This document shows positions 55,734-64,000 of a stretch of DNA of 64,000 nucleotides, one piece after another. The notes under the pieces are model-generated. The model was not told the DNA's origin. It saw nothing but the letters and a program-made list of their open reading frames with translations, and searched no databases. The stretch lies in contig CM037862.1 of assembly GCA_021292105.1 (NCBI GenBank), forward strand, positions 6,180,765 to 6,244,764, in the 5' to 3' direction. Each line of letters opens with the position of its first letter. Within the stretch, counting starts at the first letter, position 1. The position numbers and the translations under genes are program-made. The DNA comes from Anadara kagoshimensis. Its lineage: Eukaryota > Mollusca > Bivalvia > Arcoida > Arcidae.

Positions 55734-57436
55734 GTCCGTTGTCTGTCGTCGTCGTCGTCGTCGTTGTCGTCGTAAACTTTTCACATTTTCGACTTCTCCT
55801 CTGAAAGTACTTGGCAGATTTCAATGAGACTTGGTCAGAAGCATGTCTGGGTCGGTGCAATTCAGATTTGTTCGTGGCGTTGCCATGGCTACCATAACTA
55901 GGTCAAGGTGACCTAGGGGTGCAAAAATCTTAAAAAATCTTCTTCTCCGAAAGTATTGTTTGGAGAAAAAATCTGATGAGATATTTGGCTTCTCTAGGGT
56001 CTTAAGCCTATAGTTTGTTCATTTTGTGAAATTCGGTCGAAAAATGGGTTACGCGTTTTTGCGTTTAATTTTGAAAAAATCGTAAAATAGCTTCAAATTG
56101 TTATAACTTGACTACTTGACCAGATAATGACATGGGGTTTTCAGTTTTGACATCTTCTTGTTAGTATCTTCAAAATGAGGTCAAGGTCAATTGTGAAGGT
56201 CGTGACCTAATTTTTTTTACCTCTGATTATAATTATTATCTCGAAAACTATAAACTTTTTGTATAGTCATGTATATTAGAATGTTGTAGGTATTGATACA
56301 ACGATCATTTTGATGTATAGAAAAAGGTCATGGGTTCAAAGGTCAAGGTCACAGATGCGAAACAATACCAAAATGGTTAATTATCTCGAAAACTATAAAC
56401 TTTTTGTATAGGCATGTATATTAGAATGTTGTAGGTATTGATACAACGATCATTTTGATGTATAGAAAAAGGTCATGGGTTCAAAGGTCAAGGTCACAGA
56501 TGCGAAACAACACCGAAATGGTTAATTATCTCGAAAACTATAAACTTTTTGTATAGGCATGTATGTTAGAATGTTGTAGGTATTGATACGACGATCATTT
56601 TGATGTATAGAAAAAGGTCAAGGGTTCAAAGGTCAAGGTCACAGATGCGAATCAATACTGAAATGGTTAATTATCTCGAAAACTATAAACTTTTTGTATA
56701 GGCATTTATATTGGAATGTTGTAGATATTGATACAACGATTATTTTGATGTATAGAAAAAGGTCATGGGTTCAAAGGTCAAGGTCACAGATGCGAAATAA
56801 TACCGAAATGGTTAATTATCTCGAAAACTATAAACTTTTTGTATAGGCATTTATATTAGAATGTTGTAGGTATTGATACAACAATCGTTTTGATGTATAG
56901 TAAACGGTCATGGGTTCAAAGGTCAAGGTCACAGATGCGAATCAATACTGAAATGGTTAATTATCTCGAAAACTATAAACTTTTTGTATAGGCATGTATA
57001 TTATAATGTTGTAGGTATTGATACAACGATCATTTTGATGTATAGAAAAAGGTCATAGGTTCAAAGGTCAAGGTCACAGATGCGAAACAACACCGAAATG
57101 GTTAATTATCTCGAAAACTATAAACTTTTTGTATAGACATGTATATTAGAATGTTGTAGGTATTGATACAACGATCATTTTGATGTATAGAAAAAGGTCA
57201 TGGGTTCAAAGGTCAAGGTCACAGATGTGAAAACAATACCGAAATGGTTAATTATCTCGAAAACTATAAACTTTTTGTATAGGCATGTATATTAGAATGT
57301 TGTAGGTATTGATACAATGATCATTTTGATGTAAAGAAAAAAGTCATTGGGGTTTAGTATTTACGTTTACTTTAAATCTATCAGCTAGCCATTAGTTATC
57401 AGGTGAGCGTATAAGGCCCATGGGCCTCTTGTTTTG
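55687..57436. mobile_element. Non-autonomous element with CTCACCTGA/TCAGGTGAG ends and 145-bp array
   Basis: The left end AGCTCACCTGAGCCAAAGGC can fold on itself (GAGCCAAAGGCTC). The right end ATCAGGTGAGCGTATAAGGC leads into the palindrome GGCCCATGGGCC and CTCTTGTTTT. CTCACCTGA and TCAGGTGAG are exact inverses. A (GTC)n tract lies at 55744-55770. Repeats with these ends are common in molluscan DNA. No coding potential. Confidence 0.7.
56236..57350. repeat. 145-bp tandem array, about 7.7 copies, with AGGTCA direct repeats
   Basis: TTATCTCGAAAACTATAAAC recurs at 56236, 56381, 56526, 56671, 56816, 56961, 57106 and 57252 (six spacings of 145 and one of 146). Each complete unit contains GGTTCAAAGGTCAAGGTCAC, that is two adjacent AGGTCA half-sites (DR0) including the extended TCAAGGTCA site. 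Unit-to-unit identity is very high. Confidence 0.95.
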
Positions 57437-57439
57437 TGA

Positions 57440-58190
57440 ATATCTTTATCTTTCTATCCATTTCTATCTACTCTCCCATGAGGAGGCAATAAAGATTATA
57501 TATATATATATATAGTAATATTGTTTCACACTTCCTTCTTACTGTGCATAAAGATATGTTATTCACATTTATATGTTTATATAAAATATACAGTGTATTA
57601 CTATTGTGTCTTAATTAACTACATTGTCTAAGTCATATACGCAAGAATTATTACATTCAATTCATATGTAGACGCAATATCTCGATATTAATTACAATGG
57701 AACAATATATAGACACACAATATTGAACTGTCCACTTGACCTTAAATTTAAATATTTAATATGGACTTGCACATTAATGTATAAGGAACACAGGTGTTTG
57801 CATCATGGGATATACATTAATTATTAACTGTGGATCCTAATACTGTCCATGTATTAAGTGGGTCATCTTATATGTATATTCCGAATTAAAGGTCAAGCTG
57901 ACAGGTCTATGTTGTTTGACTATACTTAAATCAAAAGGCCCAATAACCGTGACTTATATATTGAACGTCATATAATATATACTTTTATATAACGCATTTT
58001 AATTTTAAACTAAATGCAATTATTGATAACAAGTCGTTTTCTTCAAATTTCAAATTTGTGAAAACTTCATTTTACTCTCAAGTGTTGTTTGGTTTCGTGA
58101 ACTTATTTTTTACTAACTTTGGAACAACCATCGAGTTAGATTTGAAATTAAATTATATATAATTATGATTGTTGGTGGTGATTGCGATTA
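57440..58190. other. Upstream region of the CYYR1-like gene
   Basis: Contains a short (TA)n at 57497-57513 and AT-rich sequence. It presumably holds the promoter and 5'UTR of the gene starting at 58194; no clear TATA-start pair was distinguished in such AT-rich DNA. Confidence 0.4.
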
Positions 58191-58193
58191 ACT

Positions 58194-61100
58194 ATGGCTG
58201 ATTTTGTTATAATATGTTTATTTATCCTGGTTTATCTACTGGGTAAGTATAAATTTAAATTATTAATTTTGAATAAAAATACATGTATAAAACATAACAC
58301 AAAATCATTTACTTGACATGGCGATAGCTAAAACTAACCAAGAACATGGCACAGCACATAATACAACGACAACACAGGACAAGATTACTACAATACTTGA
58401 TAGGTTGTAGGTCTTCTTTGTATATTATTTTAACACTTCCAGACATGTTTAACATCAGAATTCAATATCTATTACTTTCAATATGTGTTCGTCCTTTTTT
58501 TTGACTGTTTTTGTTTTCCATAAACTCCTAAATGAATATATTTCATTACACTAGACCCCCTCCTTGTCGGCGAAACCGGAAGGGGCTATACTGTTTGTCG
58601 TTGTCCATCTGTCTTTTTCACAACAATTGTATCTCGTATCTCTTCCTAAAACGCTTATTGAATTTTCAGGAAATAAGATGGGAAACAACATATAATATTG
58701 TTCGTCTGTCGGTCCTCTAGCAATATATAACAGCATATAATATTGTTCGTCTGTCGGTCCTCTCTCAATATATAACTGCAAAATAGGGGTATTTTACCTG
58801 TTAATGACAGATTCCACTAAGAGAGGACATGTATTACTAGTTAAATTCTGCGTGTAACCTTATTTATAGTTATAGTTATTTTGCTATACGCATGTATCCC
58901 TGTTTATTTTATACTTTTATTTCAGATCACCCCGCCTTAGCAGCTTATTGTTATGGCTCCTACAATACCTACTATTATAGTTTTTACTGCTCAGGAACAT
59001 GTTGTGGGACCAGCATCAGATATTGTTGTAATGAATCCAAAGACTATTTGTAAGTAGTTTCATTTATTATAAATTACACCTTAAACCATCGTCATAAATA
59101 CACATTTAAAAATTCATAAAATGTGTAAAGTCGTCATGGAAACAGATTTTAATAAAATATATATCAAATATTGTAATCATGACAGACAGAGGCAGTTTAA
59201 TGTTAATAACCTATCCTTCATTTAAACCTGCATCCCATGGTGAAATTAAAAAGCGTGTAAATAGTCGGACCACGTTGCGAGCAGCATATGATCATTGTCA
59301 TATACCATTTTTTGAATTTAATCATAAAATACATTGAAAAAATGGCATTTTTTAATGTATTTTATGATTAAATTCAAAAAATGGTATATGACATCATAAA
59401 CTGCATTTCAGTTTTCAGTATATGCGAGCTATACAAAACCAAAAAAAGTTCATTGAATGAATTTTTATTTATCCTTATGAAATAGTTTTTTTTTTTTTGA
59501 AAATTATCCAAATAGTGTATTCAAAATTATAATCAAGAATAAATTGAAGCTCATTTCAACGAACATCGAGCTGTAGTTGTGTTTTATTGCGAACGTACAA
59601 AACAAAAAACAAATACAAAAACCTGTAGGTACCATTTTAACATACGAACCAGAACTGCTTGTTATGTAAAATACTGAATTATGCCTCAGTATTTTTGCTT
59701 TGTTGTGTTTTACTTTATTAAATTGTTTTTCTTGCTCTTACTCCAATTGGTTACTTGGCGAGTACACTTCGCTTTTGCTATCGGTCGCTACACTTGGCGG
59801 GTGTAGCTAGAAGCTAGCTAAAGAGGAGGTGTTGGCCCTTTCAGTCTCAGAACACCTGGTAAAAGTGTTTAAGTATGGAAATGTGATTGTGATATGAACT
59901 GGTATGTCTGTGTTCATTTCTTTTCAACGGAACAGGTAAGCCGAAAGTTATTTAGGATTAAGTGATTACTTACCAGCAAAACTACTGTCAGAGCCTGTAT
60001 GTTTATGACTGGAGCTTCGTTTTTTTCCATAGAAAATCAAATAAATCTTACTAAAAATTTATAATATTCACTTACTACAGGAAATCTGTATTCGCATCCG
60101 TGATAAGCGTAGAAGCAAAACGTTTGCGCTATGGGGATATAACATGTTGAAAATCAGGCAAATGACGGACCCTGTTGCTCATATGACGTAAAACTTCACC
60201 AAAGACATCACTTCTGGTGTAAACATCGTCATTTTCACCATGTAAAATCCCCGTAGTGCCAACATTTTCCTTTCCACAGAAATACATTATGACGATCGCG
60301 GATGCGCATACATATTTTCTGTTACGACTATGTACAAGTAAGTGAATATCATCAATTTTTATTAAGATTTATTTGCTTTTTATGAAAAAAGTGTAAATTC
60401 ACTGTCACAAACAGTAGAGATGTTAAGATTTTTCGCACTCTAACATTTTGTTCCATACTTTCAGATCTAGAGACGCCATAATTGCAGCCGTTGTCCTTGG
60501 AATAATGATTGTTATAGTGATAACAACTACTATTTGCCTTGTGGTTATCAAGAAATGTAACAGACGACAAATTCAAACTGGAATCGTCATCAGTACTGCG
60601 TCATACATATCACGTGATAATGTATATCCGGCGAATGCACGATTTTACGATTGTAAATATACATATATATTTCATGAATTTGAATAGAAGTTATTTTATC
60701 GGTATATTCTTGCTAATTTAATTACCACTTGTAAAATAAGCAGGGCTGTTTTATACAAGTATTTTAGGCGCGACAATGGATATGACTTTTGTCAAAGGCA
60801 GAAGTATCGCTGTATATATTTGATCTATTTATCAACACTTGTATTGGTCAAAATATTCAATATTTGCAATTTTAACCATCAAATGTACCTGTAACTTGGT
60901 GACATGCATTTATTGATGTTAATAATATCAGTCTTGTGTATGATGTCTTTGGCGTCGCATAGTTCCATGTTCCTTTCATTCTCAAATTTAATCGCACACT
61001 TGACGAGTGTAGCTAGCTAAACTGTATGTGATCACTTTTCCGGAGCACCCACTCTCACTTCCCTGGTGGTAGTGAGACATGACTTTTGTCAGTTTTAAAG

Positions 61101-61586
61101 TTTTTACTTTGCTTTGGGATTCTGGTTTGGACATGATTTAGTATGTTTGTTTTACTTTACTTTGGGATTGTGATTCGGAAATGGATCGGTATGTTTTTTA
61201 TGGTTAATTACTTTCCTCTATTTTCAACTCCTGCTTTTCTAATACAACAACATTTGAAACATAAGCAACTTTTTATCTTCAAAACAATTAACTCGGACAA
61301 AATCTCCACAATACAATTTGCTATATACTGAAATCATCATTTTATCGTCTGCTTCATCATTTTCGTTTCAGCATTTCAGCTTCCCGCCTACAGTCCAGCA
61401 GCAGATCCGCCTAAATATGAAAGCACGCCGAATTTGAGAGCACCTATAGAAGAAAACATTTCACAAAACTATCTTGATGAACAAGATACACAAACCAATG
61501 CCATTTCAAACATTGCTCCATCAGATAACGTGATTACAAGTGTAGCTCCATCAGATCATAACCAAATACTGGACTCAGAGTTATAA
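58194..61586 (+). CDS. CYYR1-like: CYYR1-like cysteine/tyrosine-rich membrane protein, four exons
   Basis: Exons: 58194-58242, 58926-59049, 60465-60613 (the donor at 60592 is the alternative) and 61372-61586. All have GT-AG sites with matching phases 1, 2 and 1, giving about 178 residues. Exon 1 is a signal peptide (MADFVIICLFILVYLLG). Exon 2 is the ectodomain (YCYGSYNTYYYSFYCSGTCC and IRYCCNESKDY), extremely Cys/Tyr-rich. Exon 3 has a membrane helix (AIIAAVVLGIMIVIVITTTI) and a basic stop-transfer KKCNRRQ. Exon 4 is a cytoplasmic tail with PAYSPAADPPKYES, a Pro/Tyr motif of the kind bound by WW domains. This layout is that of CYYR1/Shisa-like proteins, whose role in invertebrates is not well established. 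Poly(A) signal at 62205. Confidence 0.85.
59296..59393. repeat. Near-perfect 98-bp palindrome in an intron
   Basis: The arms TGTCATATACCATTTTTTGA... and ...TCAAAAAATGGTATATGACA pair over about 48 bp with one single-base difference and essentially no loop. It lies in the second intron of the CYYR1-like gene, so the transcript would carry a long perfect hairpin. Confidence 0.85.
59740..59935 (+). mobile_element. RT-family 3' fragment (intronic)
   Basis: Contains GGCGGGTGTAGCTAGAAGCT, AAAGAGGAGGTGTTGGCCC and GATTGTGATATGAACTGGTA. Confidence 0.5.
60040..60378. mobile_element. Foldback MITE in CYYR1-like intron
   Basis: The ends AAATAAATCTTACTAAAAAT and ATTTTTATTAAGATTTATTT are inverses, and pairing continues inward through ATTCACTTAC/GTAAGTGAAT, ATTCGCATCCG/CGGATGCGCAT and CATGTTG/CATG blocks, about 110 bp per arm. 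The right arm creates GTACAAGTAAGTGAA, a donor-like sequence. Confidence 0.65.
60740..61195 (+). mobile_element. RT-family copy with duplicated 3' terminus (intronic)
   Basis: Family blocks (GTGTAGCTAGCTAAACTG, CTTTTCCGGAGCACCC, CTCACTTCCCTGGTGG) end in two tandem versions of the terminus: TTTGGGATTCTGGTTTGGAC...TAGTATGTTTG and TTTGGGATTGTGATTCGGAA...CGGTATGTTT. Confidence 0.65.
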
Positions 61587-61693
61587 TGCTGGTGTAGTTC
61601 CGTCAGATTATAACCAAATACTGGACTCGGAATTACAACGCCATTGTAGCTCCGTCAGATCATAACCAAATACTGGACTCGGGGTTATAATGC
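61534..61693 (+). repeat. 52-bp triplication across the CYYR1-like stop codon
   Basis: Three units of TGTAGCTCCATCAGATCATA plus ACCAAATACTGGACTCAGAG and TTATAATGCTG, starting at about 61540, 61592 and 61642. The first encodes the protein's last 13 residues (VAPSDHNQILDSEL) and the stop TAA at 61584-61586. The next two lie in the 3'UTR. An earlier partial unit (IAPSDN) is in the coding part. Confidence 0.85.
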
Positions 61694-62204
61694 TGACAAA
61701 TCGAATTGAACGTCTTTTGAATGCATTATTTCATAAAAAGCAGCACATGACATTTAAACGTGTTTATAAATTTGTACGAGTTCTCTCATGTGATATTCTG
61801 GATTCATTTTTGAATTCACAATTCGCTTCATCAGTTCTATTTTATACAAAATCATCATCATCATTCCGCACAAAATGTATTCTAGAAACAATCATACGAA
61901 GAGATATGGAATTCGTTGGTTTTCTAAGTTATTTGTTCACACAAAGATTGCATTACTAGGGACCATAGGCCGGTCCTATACTCAAATTATATTTAGTTTG
62001 ATTAAATTCCTTACGAACCATCAAATTGTTATTTTAAAAAATAGCAGCATGCTTGCCATGTGCTTTTTTGTATTTTTATAAAGTGAAGTGCAAATTTTTG
62101 AATACTTTATTTTCTCAAAATTGCTCAATGTGTTTTGTTTTTCATGTTTCATTTTTATTTTTTTTTTATTGTTTGTACAAGTATTATGTTTTTATGTCAA
62201 CATA

Positions 62205-62210
62205 AATAAA
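62205..62210 (+). terminator. Poly(A) signal of the CYYR1-like gene
   Basis: AATAAA about 620 bp past the stop codon, followed by a T-rich/GTTGTGTC downstream element. It is the first strong signal 3' of the gene. Confidence 0.6.
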
Positions 62211-62279
62211 GTTTTTTTAAATAAAATGTTGTGTCTTGTTGTCAACTGGACAAGGAACATAAATAATAGAGGCAGATAT

Positions 62280-62835
62280 TAGAAAATGACCTCTGCAATA
62301 AGTTAACTCTCGGCGTGGATCAGTTATCAAATTAACACTTCACCGAACAAACTAAACTTAAAACCAATTGCCGAAAATACGAATATCTACACCTTTATAA
62401 AAGAGCCATATTATTCATTATAGAGCACATGTTTAAGGTCACAACGGCTAACGAAACTCGACGAGAAAAGGGTAAATATGACAATACAACACAAGAATAA
62501 AAGTTTCACTACCTACCAAATAGTAAGCTTAAAAGGTATCAACGACTTACAATCACAAGGTTAGAGGAAAAAATGACAAAAACAGAGAGGACCTGCTTAG
62601 AGAATTTACTATGCCTTACAAAGCACAAGATGAGAGGGTTCAAATACCAAAACAGAGTCCGTCCTTATAAAGGTGTTAAACGAGGTTAGAAGGCCGTAAC
62701 ACATTACAAAACACAAGATAAAAGCGTTAAAATGCTAAAAAGAAGTACGTGCTTATAGAGGTCAAACGCCTAGCAAAATACAAACTTAGATGGCAACAGA
62801 GCACAGGATAATAGGGCTCAAATGCTGAAGCACAA
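62280..62835. other. Intergenic, no feature supported
   Basis: Lower repeat signal. A loose 60-100-bp periodicity of AGGTTAGA/AAAAGGCAC-like words (62440-62800) suggests a very old tandem repeat. No gene. Confidence 0.35.
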
Positions 62836-63060
62836 ACACAAACATACCGATCACTTCCAAATCACAATCCCAAAACCAAAGTAATAATTTTGAAAGTCGG
62901 AGTTCTAATTAAGTTAACCATTGTTATTTCCACCAGGAAAGTGAGGCCGGTTGTTCCGACTGAAAGGTAACCTTTTCTTGTCTCACTATCAAAACTCGAC
63001 ACGTTTAACTTCAATATGAGAAGGAAAGAGAAATGGAAACATGTGAAAATAAAGATAAAA
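62835..63060 (-). mobile_element. RT-family 3' end
   Basis: Contains ACAAACATACCGATCACTTC, CAAATCACAATCCCAAAACC, CACCAGGAAAGTGAGGCCGG and ACTCGACACGTTTAACTTCA in minus sense. Confidence 0.65.
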
Positions 63061-63260
63061 ATGTAGCTGAAAGAAACAATTGATTGCTAATACCTATGAA
63101 GAACACGGTACAAAGTAAAACGAGAAGATCAATCAGACAATATTATTAAAGTCTGTTTACAACCAATTAGTCTCTTGGTTTTTGTCCCTTTTCATGTGGT
63201 TAACTTGTGAATAAAAATAATAGCATTTTGCATCGTGAAAACAAGACCATGCCGTAATGT

Positions 63261-63750
63261 GGCCTGTTGTAACCGGTGTCAAATCTACTCTCTTGACTTC
63301 ATATTAAAACTTTTTAATATCGCCTTCTATATCGCTATGTAAATTGTTTTAGCGCCATTTTCCTAACCTTTGCGGCGATACCAAAAACAGGAGTGAGAGG
63401 GTTTTTCATATAGGTCATTAACATAATCTTGGCTTCTTCGACTCTACGAATATAGTCACTCCCACAGTCATATGACGTCATCCATATCACTGACCGCACG
63501 TGACCGGCCTGTTGTAACCGGTGTCAAATCTACTCTCTTGACTTCATATTAAAACTTTTTAATATCGCCTTCTATATCGCTATGTAAATTGTTTTAGCGC
63601 CATTTTCCTAACCTTTGCGGCGATACCAAAAACAGGAGTGAGAGGGTTTTTCATATAGGTCATTAACATAATCTTGGCTTCTTCGACTCTACGAATATAG
63701 TCACTCCCACAGTCATATGACGTCATCCATATCACTGACCGCACGTGACC
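63261..63750. repeat. Perfect 245-bp tandem duplication
   Basis: GGCCTGTTGTAACCGGTGTC starts at 63261 and again at 63506. The two 245-bp copies appear identical base for base. Each carries GGCGCTAAAA-type and TGACGTCA (63473 and 63718) motifs and a CACGTGACC end. Identity indicates a very recent duplication or an assembly duplication. Confidence 0.95.
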
Positions 63751-63769
63751 GGTCGGAAAATCCGTATCA

Positions 63770-63795
63770 CCGGTCTGATATCGATATCAGACCGG
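63770..63795. repeat. Perfect 26-bp palindrome
   Basis: The arm CCGGTCTGATATC is followed immediately by its exact inverse, 19 bp after the tandem duplication and just past ACCGGTCGG. It may be the inverted end of a transposon whose body continues to the right. Confidence 0.85.
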
Positions 63796-64000
63796 CTTCT
63801 TCGAACAGATAGATTCAATCATCATATCATTTAGAAAATGTTGACGACATAAAAAGGCCTTACAAATGTTCGTCTGATGAGAAATATGCGATGTCGGGAG
63901 TAGAAGTATTTGGAGTAATCTGTTTTTAGTCTAATTGCTGTCAAGTTGATTTTTTGTTATATTTAAGGCAAATGTCTATGAATTATTTGTTCTAAATGGT

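Noticed and set aside
63873-63900. CTGATGAG near the right edge as a ribozyme core
   Set aside because: No following stem II or GAAA strand.

Overview
This is a eukaryotic nuclear window: AT-rich, intron-rich and full of transposable elements. It most likely comes from a marine bivalve mollusc. The support is a secreted C-type lectin gene, a cysteine/tyrosine-rich membrane protein gene, tRNA-derived SINEs, an APE-type LINE, MITEs with tandem-repeat cores, and Penelope/retrozyme-type hammerhead ribozymes. The species is not determined. There is no sign of bacterial organisation, CRISPR or virus.

Host genes. (1) A C-type lectin gene runs on the minus strand from a TATA box near 21.79 kb to about 1.62 kb. 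It has a 5'UTR exon, a signal-peptide exon, a symmetric 45-nt exon and three lectin-domain exons. Splice phases agree at every junction, but the fifth exon has an internal frame break. (2) Two paralogous terminal exons on the plus strand (28.72-28.94 and 42.54-42.72 kb) encode a membrane helix followed by the same short cytoplasmic tail. Their upstream exons were not found and the family was not recognised. (3) A complete four-exon CYYR1-like gene lies on the plus strand at 58.19-62.21 kb, with signal peptide, Cys/Tyr-rich ectodomain, membrane helix and Pro/Tyr-rich tail. A 52-bp triplication crosses its stop codon.

Mobile DNA, left to right. A 2.9-kb minisatellite (43-bp unit) lies inside the last lectin intron, 70 bp from the splice acceptor. 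A decayed pogo/Tigger-like DNA transposon (about 5.25-10.64 kb) holds a broken transposase, a nested terminal-inverted-repeat element, SINEs and a HIRAN-like ORF. A 5'-truncated L1-like LINE with its poly(A) tail is on the minus strand (12.4-14.35 kb). A 54-bp minisatellite (46.4-48.1 kb) is enclosed by about 40-bp terminal inverted repeats. A nearly full-length but frame-broken LINE occupies 50.6-55.4 kb. An element with an eight-fold 145-bp array rich in nuclear-receptor half-sites occupies 55.7-57.4 kb. A perfect 245-bp tandem duplication and a 26-bp palindrome lie near the right edge. More than 20 copies, in both orientations, of one reverse-transcriptase repeat family with a common 3' end are scattered throughout.

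The most notable signals are three copies of a well-formed type I hammerhead ribozyme plus a fourth that has lost the catalytic segment up to the cleavage site; ten perfect TGACGTCA (CRE) palindromes, nearly all inside repeats; the inverted-repeat-bounded minisatellite; and the paralogous membrane-protein exons.
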